Source: Alectoria sarmentosa (lineage: Eukaryota; Ascomycota; Lecanoromycetes; Lecanorales; Parmeliaceae). From it: 64,000 bases of DNA. The position numbers were made by a program, and so were the translations under genes. Below, piece by piece: positions 24,300-36,627 of the stretch. A model generated the notes under the pieces. It searched no databases. It saw only the letters and a program-made list of their open reading frames with translations, and was not told the DNA's origin. How positions within the stretch are numbered: the stretch's first letter is position 1; the number at the start of each line of letters is the position of its first letter. The stretch is taken from NCBI GenBank assembly GCA_009733775.1, contig WOGZ01000039.1, forward strand, positions 1 to 64,000. The letters are read 5' to 3'.

Positions 24300-25640
24300 C
24301 CCTGATGTAAAGACTTTTTTCCGCTTTATAATACGAGAAACTCAATAAAAATTTGAGAGATATCGCTTTAATATAAGAACTTGCTTTTCTTTTTAATACG
24401 AGAATTTAATTGTTATAACGATACATTACGATGCTTTAATATAAAAACTTATTTCTCTTTATAATACGAAAAGTTGCTTTAATATAAAAACTTATTTTTC
24501 TTTATAATATAAAAAGCTTAATTATAATTTGAAATTTGACATTATAATCAAAAACGTGATTTTCTTTATATAAAAAACTTAATTCAAAATAAGAATTTGT
24601 TTTTTTTGATAATATAAGAAGTTGCTTTGATGTAAAAACTTGTTTCTTTTTATAATATGAAAAGTTCAATAATAATTTGAGACTTAACGCTTTGATTAGA
24701 GACATAATCTTTTTTATATAAAAAGCTCAATTCAAAGTAAAAACTTATTTTCTTTATTGATATAAAAAGTTGCTCTGATGTAAAGATTTGTTTTTCTTTA
24801 TGATATAAAAAGTTTAATAATAATTTGAAACTTAACGCTCTGATCAAGGGCGTGTTTTTATATTATTTTAAAAAATCCTTTAAGACTTGATTCTCTTATT
24901 TATGAAAAGCTCGATAAATTTAAAACTTTTTCCCTTTTTTATTATAAAAAACTCAATAAAAAATAAAAATTTGTTTCTCTTTTTTATTATAAAGAGCTCG
25001 TTAAATTCGAAACTTGATGTTTTATGCGTAAAAATTGAATATTCGTACGCAAGAACTTAAAAGAATACGATGTTCGATAATATAAAACGAAATGCCCTAT
25101 GTGAAGGGACTTGAAAAAATGAGATGTTCGATGATATAAAACGAAATGTTTTATATGAAGGGACTTGAAAAAATGAGATATTTGATAATATGAAACGAAA
25201 TGCTTTATACGAAGAAACTTGAAAGGATGAGATGTTCGATGATATGAGACGAAATGCTCGAATGAAATTAAATATTCGATAATATGAGACGAAATGCTTT
25301 ATGCGAAGAAACTTGTTATTTGATAATATAAGACGAAATGTTTTATGCGAAGAAATTTATTGCTCGTGTGAAAAGATTGAATATCTTATATAAAAGAACT
25401 TAATTCGATATTTTATAATTGTATTTGAAAAAGAATAAGATATTCGATAATATGAAACGAAATGTTTAAATAAAATTAAATGTTTAATAATATAAAACGA
25501 AATATTTTATGCGAAAAAACTTGTTGCTCGATAATATAAAACGAAATGCTTTATATTAAAAAACTTATAATTCGATAATATAAAACGAAATGTCTTATAC
25601 GAAGAAATTTGATTCGATATTTTTTATATTTGAACTGCGA
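24300..25640 (+). repeat. RIP-decayed minisatellite-like arrays
   Basis: Two families of degenerate tandem units. From about 24340 to 24960, ~60-130 bp units are built on CTTTATAATATAAAAAGCT and TAATTTGAAACTTAACGC. From about 25080 to 25610, some ten units of 40-55 bp share ATAATATAAAACGAAATG(C/T)TTTATGCGAAG(A/G)AACTTG. Unit lengths and spacing vary and transitions dominate. Confidence 0.7.
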
Positions 25641-25789
25641 TAGTTCAATTCGTCGAAAATTACGAATCAAAAAAAACGAACTGTCGCAATATAATAATGA
25701 TTTATTTCAAATTATTATTAATAAAATATTTATATATGAAAAGTGCGAGAATAAATGTTATTCTTTTATCGTCACAAATCGAGCTTATA

Positions 25790-26016
25790 ATCTATTAAAA
25801 AATATATAATAAATATCGTATATGAGTTAATTAAGTATATAAAAAATACGAAAGAATCGTGTTTTTAAGCTTATTCGTCAAAACAATGTTAAAATACGAT
25901 TAATTTTAAAGTTGATTTTAAAACTAACTTTAAGACTGATTTTAAAGTTGATTTTAAAGTTGATTTTAAAGTTAACCTTACGTACGTTACGCGAGAAGCT
26001 GGTTTTTAATAATATT
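25790..26016 (+). repeat. 225 bp direct repeat, copy B
   Basis: Second copy of 24006-24231, in the same orientation and 1.78 kb away. It keeps CTTACGTACGTTACGCGA at its right end. With copy A it encloses the minisatellite arrays like a pair of long terminal repeats, but I see no TG..CA ends. Confidence 0.75.
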
Positions 26017-26297
26017 TTAAAAAAATAACTTAAAAACGCACATTTATTAAAAGAAACACGTTTCGACGTTAAAAGTTTTTTCTCTTAAAAATCTCGTTTT
26101 ATCTTCGTCTCGACTCGTTTTATTTTTATTTTTATTTTTAATATAAACGAAATAATTGTTATAAAGAAAAAGATATATTATAAACTCGTTTATATTAATA
26201 ACGTTAAATTACGCTAAATTCGATTAAATTATATAAAATTACAAAATTGAAATTATAATAAAAAAATATTATAATATAAACTTTTTTAATTTATATT

Positions 26298-29200
26298 TGT
26301 TACGAGCGTATTTTACTCAGCTTTATTATTTACTCAACTTTATCGATTTAACGTAATTTAGAAATTTATAAATAAATAAATCTCTCTTATATATAATTCT
26401 TTAAACTTATTATTTTCATTAAATATATTTATATAATCTTAGATTTTATGTTAATTTTAACATTATAATAAGTCTTTTTTATATTCTCGATAAAGAAAAT
26501 ATATAAATTTTTTATTTGCTCAAAACAAGTAATCGAGTTTGATAAAAAACACATTAAATCTTTTTATCATATAAACATTTCACATTTAAAAAACCTTTAT
26601 CGCAACTTACATCGTTCGAAAAAATATATATCACATTATTTAAATTTTCAACAGCAATTCAATTCATCAAAAAACGAATTTTATATCGTTTTTTAAAGAT
26701 ATTTTTCTTCGCTTCGCTTCTCGCAACAATTAAATAATAAAATAACTAATTATTTCATTAAATTATTATTATTCGAAAGATCACATTTGATATTTTATAT
26801 ATTCTTTTCGACGAGTTAAACGATCAAAAAACGATTTCGCTATCGTTTTTATAAAAAAACATATTTTCAATATCATAATTATTACGCATATTATAATAAC
26901 ATTTACCTTCGTTATAAAAAGCATAATAATTCACAAATTTGATTTAATAACGTTTATTATTGTTGAAAATTTTACTCGAAAAATTCATCTTTAATATTTT
27001 ATTCGAAAATATCGATATTTTTATATAACACATTATAACTTCTTTTTAACAAAATATTATATTAATATCAAAATACGTTTTTTTATAACGACGATTATTT
27101 ATATATCGTGATCAATTTTATTTTATATATGAAAATTTATATATTCGTTATTCATTTCTTAGCTCGTTACGATTACGCATATTATATATATAATTCTCTT
27201 TTTTTATTAAAAATCTTTATCGACAATTTCAATAATAAAAAAATTAATCGAAGAATTAATTTTCAAATCAAAAATTATAAGATTAAAAATTATTTAATAA
27301 TATTTTATTTTCTTTCTCATCTTTATTATAAAATCTTTAAACATTAAAACGATCTTTTAAAATATATAAATAATCATTTAAATTTATATTCAATTTTACA
27401 TTATTAGATTTATTTATTTTCAATAATATCGATAAATCAAAATTCGAGAATTGAAAACTATAAATTTAAAATAAGCTTTTTTTTAATAAAAATCATTATT
27501 TTATTAACGCATTTTAAATTAATTATGTTATATCACAATTTGTTAAAAAAGTAAACGAGTACACGATATTCAAACGTCAAAATTTTATTATTATTATAAA
27601 CTTTTACATTATTATTAAAAACGTTTTAAATTAATTCAACGATCTTTATAAAACATCATTACGTTTTTTATAAAAGATAAATGTTTATATTTGTGAAAAA
27701 CTTAAATAAAAATTCGAATAGTTATTTTCGAAGTTTTATATAAAATTTATAAAATATGTCGTTGAAAATATATTAAAATGTTAATTAATAAGATGTTTAA
27801 AAGGTAATATTATTAAATAATTATAAAAAACATATATAATAATAAGCATTAAACGAGATTAAACATTTTCATAATATAAAAAATATTTGATACGCGTTGA
27901 TTTTTATTAACGATTTAATTTAAAAAAAGAAATTATAAAGAAAATAAATATATTCGTTAAACAATATATCAAAATAAGATTTGAGAATATATATAAAAAT
28001 TATAACAAATACGTTATTATTTTTCATCTTAATTTAAAAAAATATCGATATTAAAAAGATCTTAAATTGCTTTATAGTTAAAAGCAAAATCATATATCAA
28101 TTAAATTTATTAACATTTAACTTCGCTGAAAGATTTAATATTATTAAAACAATATACGATTTAATTTCGAAAACTTAAATTCGTGATTTTCAATAATTAT
28201 TATATGTTAATATCAATAACAAAAAAGATACAATATTGCGCATTTTCTAATGCGTTTAAAATTCCTTTTTTTATTATCATTAAAGTCGATTATTTAGAGA
28301 CTTATTATTTAATAACGATGATATATCGATTTAAACGAACACGCGACCCTTTTATTCATATTATAAATATTTAAAAAAAAATTATAACGACGTTTTAAGA
28401 TCTCATTATCGTTATCGATAAATTCGTTCGATATCACATATATGATATTTTATAAAAAAGATTATTCAAATTATTTTCAAAATATATGCGATATTTAAAT
28501 AAAATTTAATGTTTAAGATTCGAGATCGCTCGAATTAATTAAATCGCATCATTTAATGATTTCTTTTTTACTCGAAAATTAGATTTTATATTTTCATTTT
28601 ATAATCAAATGCTCACATAATCACAATTTCTTTATTTATTAAAAAAATCTTTTTAAAATGAAATCTTATAACGTTATAATAATATATTCGCGACGAAACA
28701 TTGATTGAATATTCAAAAAATCACGTCGACGTCGTTATTATCGTCGGAGACGAACGTTATTAAAACATCAAAAAGTTTTGTTTTTATTAATTTTTTAATA
28801 TATATAACGAGTATAATAAACTTATTTTTTATTTTTCGAAACGCATTTTTATATATTTCGAACGAATAAAAAACGAATATTTTAAATCATTTCGAAGATA
28901 TTTTTTTTCGTTTCGCTTTCTCATAATAATTTGATAATAAAATAATTAAACATTTTATTAAATCACATTTATTCGAAAAATCGATATACGAAATAATTAT
29001 ATTTTTTATAACGAGTCAAACGATCAAAAAATGACATCGCTATTATTTTCGAAAAAAACAATATAATATTATTAAAGATCTTTTCAACATTACTTTATTG
29101 AATTCAAAAAACTTTTTATATATTAAATTATAATCAAATAATTATATGCGATAAATCATTTTGTAAACATTGTGAGAAAATATTCGATTTCAAAAATAAG

Positions 29201-30611
29201 TTTTATAATTATTCGAAGTCACGAATATTAAAAGTTATTTTTTTTCGTTATCAAAAACGTAATATTTTATAAATCTAATTTAACGCAATTTTTTATCTTT
29301 AAAAGAAATATTATAAGCGATGCGGATATCGTTTTCAAAAAGGCGAAAATAAAATATTTTACATATATCATAATAATATCTATTTTCGCTGCAAAGATTT
29401 TAACGTTTTATAATTTTAATTTATTAATATTCATTTTTATTGAGAATACGCAATAAAAATAATTGAATTCTTTTTATTATTAATTATTTTATCGATAATT
29501 TCGTCTTTTACACATCGAATAATTTTATTATTTTCATTTATTTATTAAACGATAAAATTATATCTTATAATTATTAATTTATATATGCGATATGCTTTAT
29601 TAAATAAATCTCGACGCATTATAATCACATATATCATAAATGCGCTCTTTATCGTATTTATTTAAAATCTTTATAAACGATTTAATAAAAAGAAATGAGT
29701 TATTCTCACATTAAGCAAAATTTATGATTTCTTATTCGATTGTTAAAAATCTCGTTTAAAGTGTTCGAATTCGATTATTAAGATTATATTATTCATTATT
29801 ACAAAGTCGAATATTTAAATATTTATTATATAATTATTTGATTATATAAAATTTATTAAATATAACGCTTTTATTGATATATGTATAAATGATATTCGAA
29901 AATATATCGTGTCGTTAGTTGACCTCGCTATCGTTATTAAAACATTTATATAAATTCGTACTTTTATATCTCAATAGAGAAAATCATCGAGAGACTCACA
30001 TCAAATCATGCGACGTTTAAATAAGATTTAATATTTGTAATTCGAAATCATTCGAATCAATCAAATCGTATCATTTTATGAATTTTTCATGATTGCGATA
30101 TCAGGTTTCAAATAATTATTGTGTCATCAAAACATCAAATTGCGTTTTTGATCATCATTCGCTCATTTCTTTATCAAACGTTTTTAAAATTAAAGTTCTT
30201 TAACATTACGAGAACGTATTTATAACGAATCATCGATTGAATCTTTAAAATAAATTATCGTCATCGCCGTCATTATCGAAGAAGAACATTGTTAAAGCAT
30301 TAAAAAAACTTTATTTTATTGATTTTTTCAACATACATAACGAGCGTTTTTTATAATATTATATTATAATAATAACATTAACATTAAAAAGAGTTTATAT
30401 CGATTTATAGCGATAAAGATCATCATTATTCGAAGGAGAAAATAATGTTATAAGCGTATTTTATTTAGTTTTATTGCTTATTTAGTTTTATCGATCTTAA
30501 CGTGATTCAAAAACTTATATATAAACCTCTCTCTCTTATATATAATTTTCTAAACTTATTATTCTCGTTATATACATTTATATAATTTCAGACTTTATGC
30601 TAATTTTAACA
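26298..30611 (+). mobile_element. LTR retrotransposon-like element, RIP-decayed
   Basis: Left LTR 26298-26462 (165 bp) and right LTR 30446-30611 (166 bp) both start TGTTA and end TAACA. They align along their whole length with mainly C/T and G/A differences. A perfect 5-bp target duplication ATATT lies at 26293-26297 and 30612-30616. A purine-rich tract (CGAAGGAGAAAATAA, 30431-30445) abuts the right LTR, which sets plus orientation. The ~4.0 kb interior has no readable gag-pol and contains large internal direct repeats (26690-26870 with 28890-29060; 28480-28810 with 30000-30340). It is either a RIP-destroyed autonomous element with later duplications or a non-autonomous, repeat-built element. 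I could not identify a primer-binding site. Confidence 0.8.
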
Positions 30612-30945
30612 ATATTTAATTTATTAATTATTGTTATAAGTGTGATAGTTATTATAAATTCAAATATTAATATAAATTTAACGTGTTTAAATGAAACTTT
30701 CGTTTATATATATTTATAGTTTTTATTTATATATAATTACTTTTTATTAATAATAATATTCTCGTTTATTATAATTAAATATTTTTATTTCGATATATTT
30801 TTATTAATTACTTTTTAATATTATCATTAACGTTAATATTAAATATATTTATTATAGCGTAATATTTCTTTAATTTAACTGAATTGTATCATTTTAATCA
30901 TAATTGAAATCATAGTTCACTTCAATTTCAAGCGTAAAGAAATGA

Positions 30946-32228
30946 TCAAGTATCACAACCTCATCTCACGCAACATTACATGCTACTTTCGATGTTCTTT
31001 CGAAGACTTCTGCACTCAAGTACCTTGACAAAATCCTGACTTCTGATTGCCCAGCCTTTCTGAAAACCCCGCATCCAGCTGAGGTTCCACCCTCAAACGG
31101 TACCCAATTGATTCAGCGCACGTTGCATAACATTCAGGGGGCTTAATAGAACACAGCCTTTTTAAGGAAAACCAGCTTCTTCCAACTCCCCCGCACTTCA
31201 GTTTCGAGCGATCAGCACGCCTCGTCTTTGAGAGGCGTCCCGAGTATCCGATCAGAGTAATACAATTTTTCAGCCTTGTCCTCAAGCGATTTCATTATGA
31301 CCTCACCTTCTGTTGTCGAACGGAAGCCCACGGGTCTAGAGTCGAAGGCACAGAAGATCAGTTGCCTTTTTCGAGTCCTCGAACATGTATACTGCTTTTG
31401 ATACACCCAAATGTCTAAGCAATGCGAGGATTCACCTTAGATATGCACGGATATTCTATGCAGCTTTTATGTCGACCACGACCCTGTTCTTCAAGAGAGA
31501 GTCTTATTCGAACGCCGGGTCAACCGGTGAAATGGAATTCTGCATTCTTTCGGTGGCCTTAGGCATAGAAAGCAAGGCTCGGGAAAGCATCTTTGCCTAT
31601 GATTGCAGCGCTATGGAAGAAAGGGGCTCGGCTAAACCTTGGCACAGGCAGAACTGGGCGTTGCCCTCTCTCGAGGCGCAGTATGCATTACTCTCATTCG
31701 CGCATTCGTCGCATTGCTCCTATTGGTCTTCATCTTGAAGACGTAAAGCTGAAAATTACAAACATGAAGAACCGCCCACACTTGTGTTGAACTGTTTTGG
31801 TATTTCAGTTCAAGACAACCCACATATCAAACTATGCGTGCACGCCTCATGAGCTACCAAAATTCGAGAATACGAGCAGAAATACTCTACCAGCAGCGTT
31901 GGTAATCGTCGCACGCAAAGACTACAAAACTCACTTTCTCACAGACTTGATCTCTCAAAGATCGGGATTCATGGCGACTGGATTTAGAAGAGCGGTATCA
32001 TATGCTAGGCATATTGTAATGTTGCTGTGATGATGAAATGTAATTGCACAATATTCATGTTGGTATGTAGACTTTACGAGTGAGCGGTGAGCCGGAGGAC
32101 TCGAAGGATTGGTGAAAGGATTGCACCAAACGCATAAGGCCCCCAATTAGATTGGCCACAATGTCAAAATCTAGCATCGATAAAGCAAAGCGTGGGGCTT
32201 AGCGACGTGGGAGCACAACATCGTAGTG
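30946..32228. other. Intergenic region right of AT-rich block 2
   Basis: Normal composition. Several frames of 60-117 codons overlap on both strands, but none has a domain I recognise. A minus-strand stretch near 31212-31340 reads smoothly (GFRSTTEGEVIMKSLEDKAE) and could be an eroded exon; I do not call it. Confidence 0.4.
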
Positions 32229-32595
32229 CTGGCGAACTAGCGTCCTTTCACAAGAAAGCAGCTGCGAGAGCCTTTCTTGCACAGCCAATCACATGCTACT
32301 TTATGATGGGTCGAGCGAGTTGGATTATGTAATCAAAATTTTCGTCATAAACATTCAATTGAGCCGTCTGGCAAGGCTGTATTTGGATGTCTGGTGAGGC
32401 TCATCGACTCCACGGGACGCCACCTGCTAACTTAAAGCAGTTAGAATACGCAAGATTAGAGTTCCGTTAGCCACGGCGACTATTATGATTCATCTGGCGA
32501 ACTAGCGTCCTTTCACGAGAAAAGCAGCTGCAAGAGCCTTTCTTGCAGAGCCAATCGCCTGCTTTGATGAGTAAAGTGATGGTAATTATGTAATC
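32229..32595 (-). repeat. Left array of the ~100 bp inverted-bracket repeat (2 copies)
   Basis: Copies at 32229-32334 and 32494-32595 both begin CTGGCGAACTAGCGTCCTTT, pass through AGCAGCTGC(A/G)AGAGCCTTTC and TTGCA(G/C)AGCCAATC, and end ATTATGTAATC. The same unit in reverse orientation is tandemly arranged at 41520-42172. The unit contains its own small hairpin (TGCAAGA..TCTTGCA). Confidence 0.75.
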
Positions 32596-32839
32596 CACAG
32601 ATCTTCAATGCCACATATATCTTCTCCAGCGTTTCAGCACAGTGAAATCGGTGACTAAGAAACAACGAAACACTTCGCCTTAGAGATTCTTGGCCCTGGT
32701 AAGTGAGATTGGTTCGTGTCTAGAAATTCAAAACATCGCAAGCTGTGGGGTCAAAGGACGATTTCTCGAGGGTCTGCATGGAATGTAACATGTTAAGAAA
32801 ATGATTCAAAACCAGGAAGCACTCCCGTCGCAACCAAGT
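32596..32839. other. 3' flank of the SNF2 gene
   Basis: Short spacer between the left repeat array and the SNF2 stop codon. No other feature is seen. Confidence 0.4.
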
Positions 32840-35760
32840 CTAGCCGACAAGCTCCTTCAAATATTGCAATCGTCCATACGTCAAATCTGCCCTTCTGATA
32901 CCCCCGCCGTCCAAGGTCAAATCTGCCAGCTCTTGCTTCTTTTGCTGAATCCTCAGCACTTGCTCCTCCCAAGTTCCTCGCATGATATATCTTGTCATCG
33001 TGACCTCTTTCTGTTGTCCCAATCTGTATATTCTGTCCAGCGCCTGTGATTCACTCATCGGATTCCACTGCGGCTCCATAATGTATGCCCGTGACGCCGC
33101 GGTCAAGTCAAGCCCGATGCCGCCGCATGAGATGGTGGCAAGGAGGACTCGGATGCCAGGTTCGGTGCGAAAAACGCGAAGGACGTTAGCACGGCTGTTG
33201 GCGGAAAGGCTGCCGTCGAGGCGGACGCAACGGATGGAACGCGCCCAGAGCTGGGGCTGGATAATGTCGAACGTTTTGGTCCAGGAGGAGAAGACGACGC
33301 TGTGTTTGGGACTTCAGCCAAATTCGAGTCGGAATTGAGATAAAGACAAACCTTTTAACATCTTCTGGAGTTTCGAGCAAGTCCTGCAAAAGTCTTCGTA
33401 ATTTAGTTGGCAAGTTCTCGTCTTTCTTTGGGGCGACCAGACTTGATGGGCCTGCGGAAGCAATGTCGAGGGACATCTTGCCGTCCTCGTCGCACGAACC
33501 TTTTTGGTGGAGACGACGCGGAAGGTGATTACAGATCTTGAAAAACTTCAATGCTTTTTTGCCATGACCCTTGAAACATAGCGAACACCAAACCTCCATG
33601 GACTCGCCGATCCAGGGCTCGTCCTCGTGTTCTGCACCAGTCTCACTCGATAAAGCAGAGGACAAATCTTGACAGCAATTGGTGTTGGAACATTTAGCCA
33701 GTCCAATTAGGTCGAGCTGGTTGAACCGCGCTTGGGCCTCCTGCATGTTCCACGCTGGCGGCTTTTCCCCCAACTTATGCGTCTCTTTCGGGGTTGCCAT
33801 TCCATGGTTGCATGTCAGACGAAGCTCATTGACCCACTTCAATGCATTGAAGAAGGTGGCGCCACGATTCTCCAGGCCGGCAGTCTTGAGGTTGGACAAT
33901 GTCTTGGCTTTGACTCGTTGGTTGAATTCTAGATCGACGTGGTTATCTCTTCGAGGAGGTAACTCAACGGTAGTCTTAGGGCGTCGTAACGAAAGACAAT
34001 TGACAAGCATCTTCAGCTTTGCAACTGAATCGGGATCGGATCTTGCTTTCCAATTCTGGATGACCTGGGTTTTAAAGACCTTCTGATCGTCAAACGGAGA
34101 GCACTGTAGGAATTTGAACAAGCTGAAAAGATCCGTAAGGCGATTCTGAATCGGTGTACCGGTTACAGCCCAACGTCTCTCTGCTTGAAGGGCACAAGTG
34201 GATCTTGCAAAGGACTTGGAGGGTTCGCGGATAATGTGGGCTATAACGTCAGCTGGATAAGTCTATCTTTCTTCCTTTGCACACCTTCGTCCAGAACAAT
34301 CCTCCTCCACTTTGTCGCATGAAGTGTTAAAAGATTATCTGGTTCAGCCAACCATGTCTTCCAGTCCAGACGTACAACGGAATAGGTCGTAATTACTAAT
34401 CCATAGTTTTCGAGCTGTCCAAGATACTTAGTTCTGTCCTTCCCGTAATAGACACAATATTTCAGTGACTCGGATGATCGCAGGTGCCTGAGTGTGTCAG
34501 CGACGGCCATTGTAAATCGATCTGCCAAGGATTTCGCAATTACTTCTGTAGCTCATCTCTCCACATCTGAATTACTGTTTGAGTAAGCTCAAAGACTACT
34601 TTGATAAGGGAAATTTCATAGCTCACACGTTTTGGGAACGACCAGCAAAGTGGTGGATGAAGGTGCAGATCCGGGAAAGTTCTGCTCTTCAATTTCGGCA
34701 TCCGATGAAATGAGAGCAAGGATACTTAGAGACTTTCCCAAACCAGGAGCGTCAATAAGAAGACCGCCTCGAAATTGAGTGGGCCGAGTCATTTGCTTCA
34801 TTCCCGAAACAAGATTCTGGTATACTGACCGGCCGAAAGAGTCATGCTCTTCCCTCCAAATATCCTTATGATGTCCATCCATTGCCCAACCACGTTCTCG
34901 TTGCATCATGAACGTCAGTGCCTGCTTTTGATGTTTGTACATCTCAGTAGACAGGTTTTGAGGCGCATACGCATTGCTAAGCGCGTCTTGTTCTGTAGCG
35001 TCTGCGAAAAGATCGATGGGATTCGCAAATTTCTCCGGTCCGGGACCGCTGAAAGTGCCCAGAGTAGCGTGGAGATCAAAGGTGTACATTATGCGATCAT
35101 TCTCCGGAGAGAGACAATGGGGGTTTCGGTAAGGAACGTTACGATTGCAATGCCTTGGATGCTGCAGGTATAGATGACACTTGGCCGCAAATGTTCCTAC
35201 TGCCTCGAACAATGGGCTGGGTCCATATAGTATTGCGAATAGTTCTAGAGGTGGCTGCGACATGGGTTGTTTGGACTTCTCGCTGTATCTCCCCATGCTC
35301 TTCTTAGACTCTGCGAACCGAGAAGCGTTATAGTCTGCGAAAAGCTGTATGACCATCTCTTTACCGAGTACTTCTATCATTTTCCGGCCTTTGGGATCAA
35401 TTTCCCCAAATTCAGTCCTTGTATCTGTATCCAACAGCATGCCCGAGTCCGCCTCGGTGCTGAGAGGGGTCGGTATTTGATGGACGGCGTACCGTTCTGA
35501 CAGCCTGAATCCAAGGCCGACGACCTAGAGAACGTAATTAGAGCAAGACATCAATTTCGGAATAGCATTGCATGTGTCGGCCTCAATTTGGTACATGCTT
35601 GACCCAGATGGGTGCAAGTTGGGGAGGTGTCCAGGTAAAAAGACGAAACCATCATACAACTTACCATACCGAAGCAGCAGATATCCTCGGAGGCATCATC
35701 TGTCATCTTTTCTGGCTCCTGAAGTGGTAGAGTCTCTCCATCGTCCGGTCTACCAGCCAT
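32840..35760 (-). CDS. SNF2-family ATPase (HLTF/Rad5/Rad16-like), 858 residues
   Basis: Six exons on the minus strand: 35760-35665, 35524-34627, 34574-34544, 34487-34285, 34240-33352 and 33299-32840. Introns are 140, 52, 56, 44 and 52 bp, several with CTGAC branch sites, and every phase closes. The start ATG sits in GATCATGG. Motifs in order: MYKHQKQALTFM (about 225), Walker A GGLLIDAPGLGKS (about 285), DEAH in VLDEAHIIRE (410), AVTGTPIQN (about 435), a degenerate RING-like Cys region with CSNTNC and CSLC (about 590-650), and helicase-C motifs LLATISCGGIGLDL and QALDRIYRLGQQKE. Family members are nuclear, DNA-stimulated translocases in repair or chromatin remodelling. The RING-like part lacks a full C3HC4 set, so ubiquitin-ligase activity is doubtful. 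The usual DDMGLGKT is here DAPGLGKS; the Walker lysine is kept. It is divergently paired with the NACHT gene at 36628. Confidence 0.88.
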
Positions 35761-36627
35761 GATCTGCCAAAGGCCTGTTGCGCAGGATACCGCTGGCCAC
35801 AATTGTCTTCATCGAGAGGGGTAGCATGAAGCGGCCGAGTCTGCGTAGCGATATGGTCGCTCCTGCGAGAATATAAAAGCCTCGGTTTTTGCGGGAGGAT
35901 TTCCGGCCTGGCCACATGCTTGGGGCCATGGCCAGTCATCAGTTCATGAAGAGTACAGGCGCAGCACGAACTAAACATTAATGAATACCGAGACCAGGCT
36001 GGAAGCTGCATGAATTCCTGACCACTTCACAAGAACCGGGCGTCGAGGGTGGGGCTGTGTGCATGCCCCCAATTATGTCGACGCGCATGCTGACTAAGCT
36101 AGCGCCGATACCAGACTTCTTACTGGCAGTCGCAACCCTAAAAGTGCCATGTAACACAGCTTGTCTTCATTGCTGTCCAACTGACATGTCAGCACACAGC
36201 CCACTAAATGCAACTCCAAGTCTTAGCTTGATGATGCTCATCACCAAGATCAATTAGACTCGCGAGGACTGTTTACTGCATACGAGCCTCGTCGCATATG
36301 CCGAGCTCAACAGCTGCCAGACCTCTTTTGACACAGCCCATTCTTCGGCTCATGACTATGCGAGAAGGCGATCACAATACATCTCATTATGTGTTTTGTC
36401 CAAAGACCTGTTCCTCCCACTTCTCTCCTAGAAGACGCCCTCTGCGACTTACCTGGTAGTGACGCCACGATAAGAAGCGTAATATCAGGTGGCAGACTGG
36501 ACGTTGCTGATCTGAGAAGTACATTGATCATTTTGAAAATGTGCATCAAATCCCCTTAGACTCATCCATGGACAATATACTAGTGAATAGGTAGTAGTGA
36601 AATCGACTTTGAGTCAATCCGAGTGCG
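35761..36627. promoter_or_regulatory. Shared divergent promoter region, SNF2 / NACHT-zinc finger genes
   Basis: 867 bases separate the two start codons, which face away from each other. No convincing reading frame and no repeat copy lies inside it. The arrangement allows joint control of both genes; that is inference from layout, and no specific site was identified. Confidence 0.5.

Larger units (their letters stand above)
22105..30945. repeat. AT-rich RIP-like block 2 (8.8 kb, gene-free)
   Basis: Very AT-rich, with no open frame over ~90 codons and the TpA-rich, CpA/TpG-poor texture expected of RIP. It is not structureless. It contains a minisatellite between 225 bp direct repeats (24006-26016) and an LTR element (26298-30611), both described separately. 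The part 22105-24005 has no repeat that I could define. Genes resume ~1.9 kb beyond the right edge. Confidence 0.85.

Noticed and set aside
24045..24847. Short minus-strand frames with repeated KINFKISF-like or LLNFLYHK-like units
   Set aside because: They are translations of AT-rich tandem repeats, not genes.
24006..26016. Interpretation as a second complete LTR element
   Set aside because: The direct repeats lack TG..CA ends and I found no target duplication, so it is kept as direct repeats around a minisatellite.
22105..30945. AT-rich block as a regional centromere
   Set aside because: It contains a recognisable LTR element and minisatellites and is short; RIP-decayed repeats explain it. 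CENP-A ChIP would be needed to say otherwise.
32840..35760. Initial impression that the SNF2 gene was broken into several frames
   Set aside because: Five GT-AG introns with good branch sites join all pieces in phase; no frameshift is needed.
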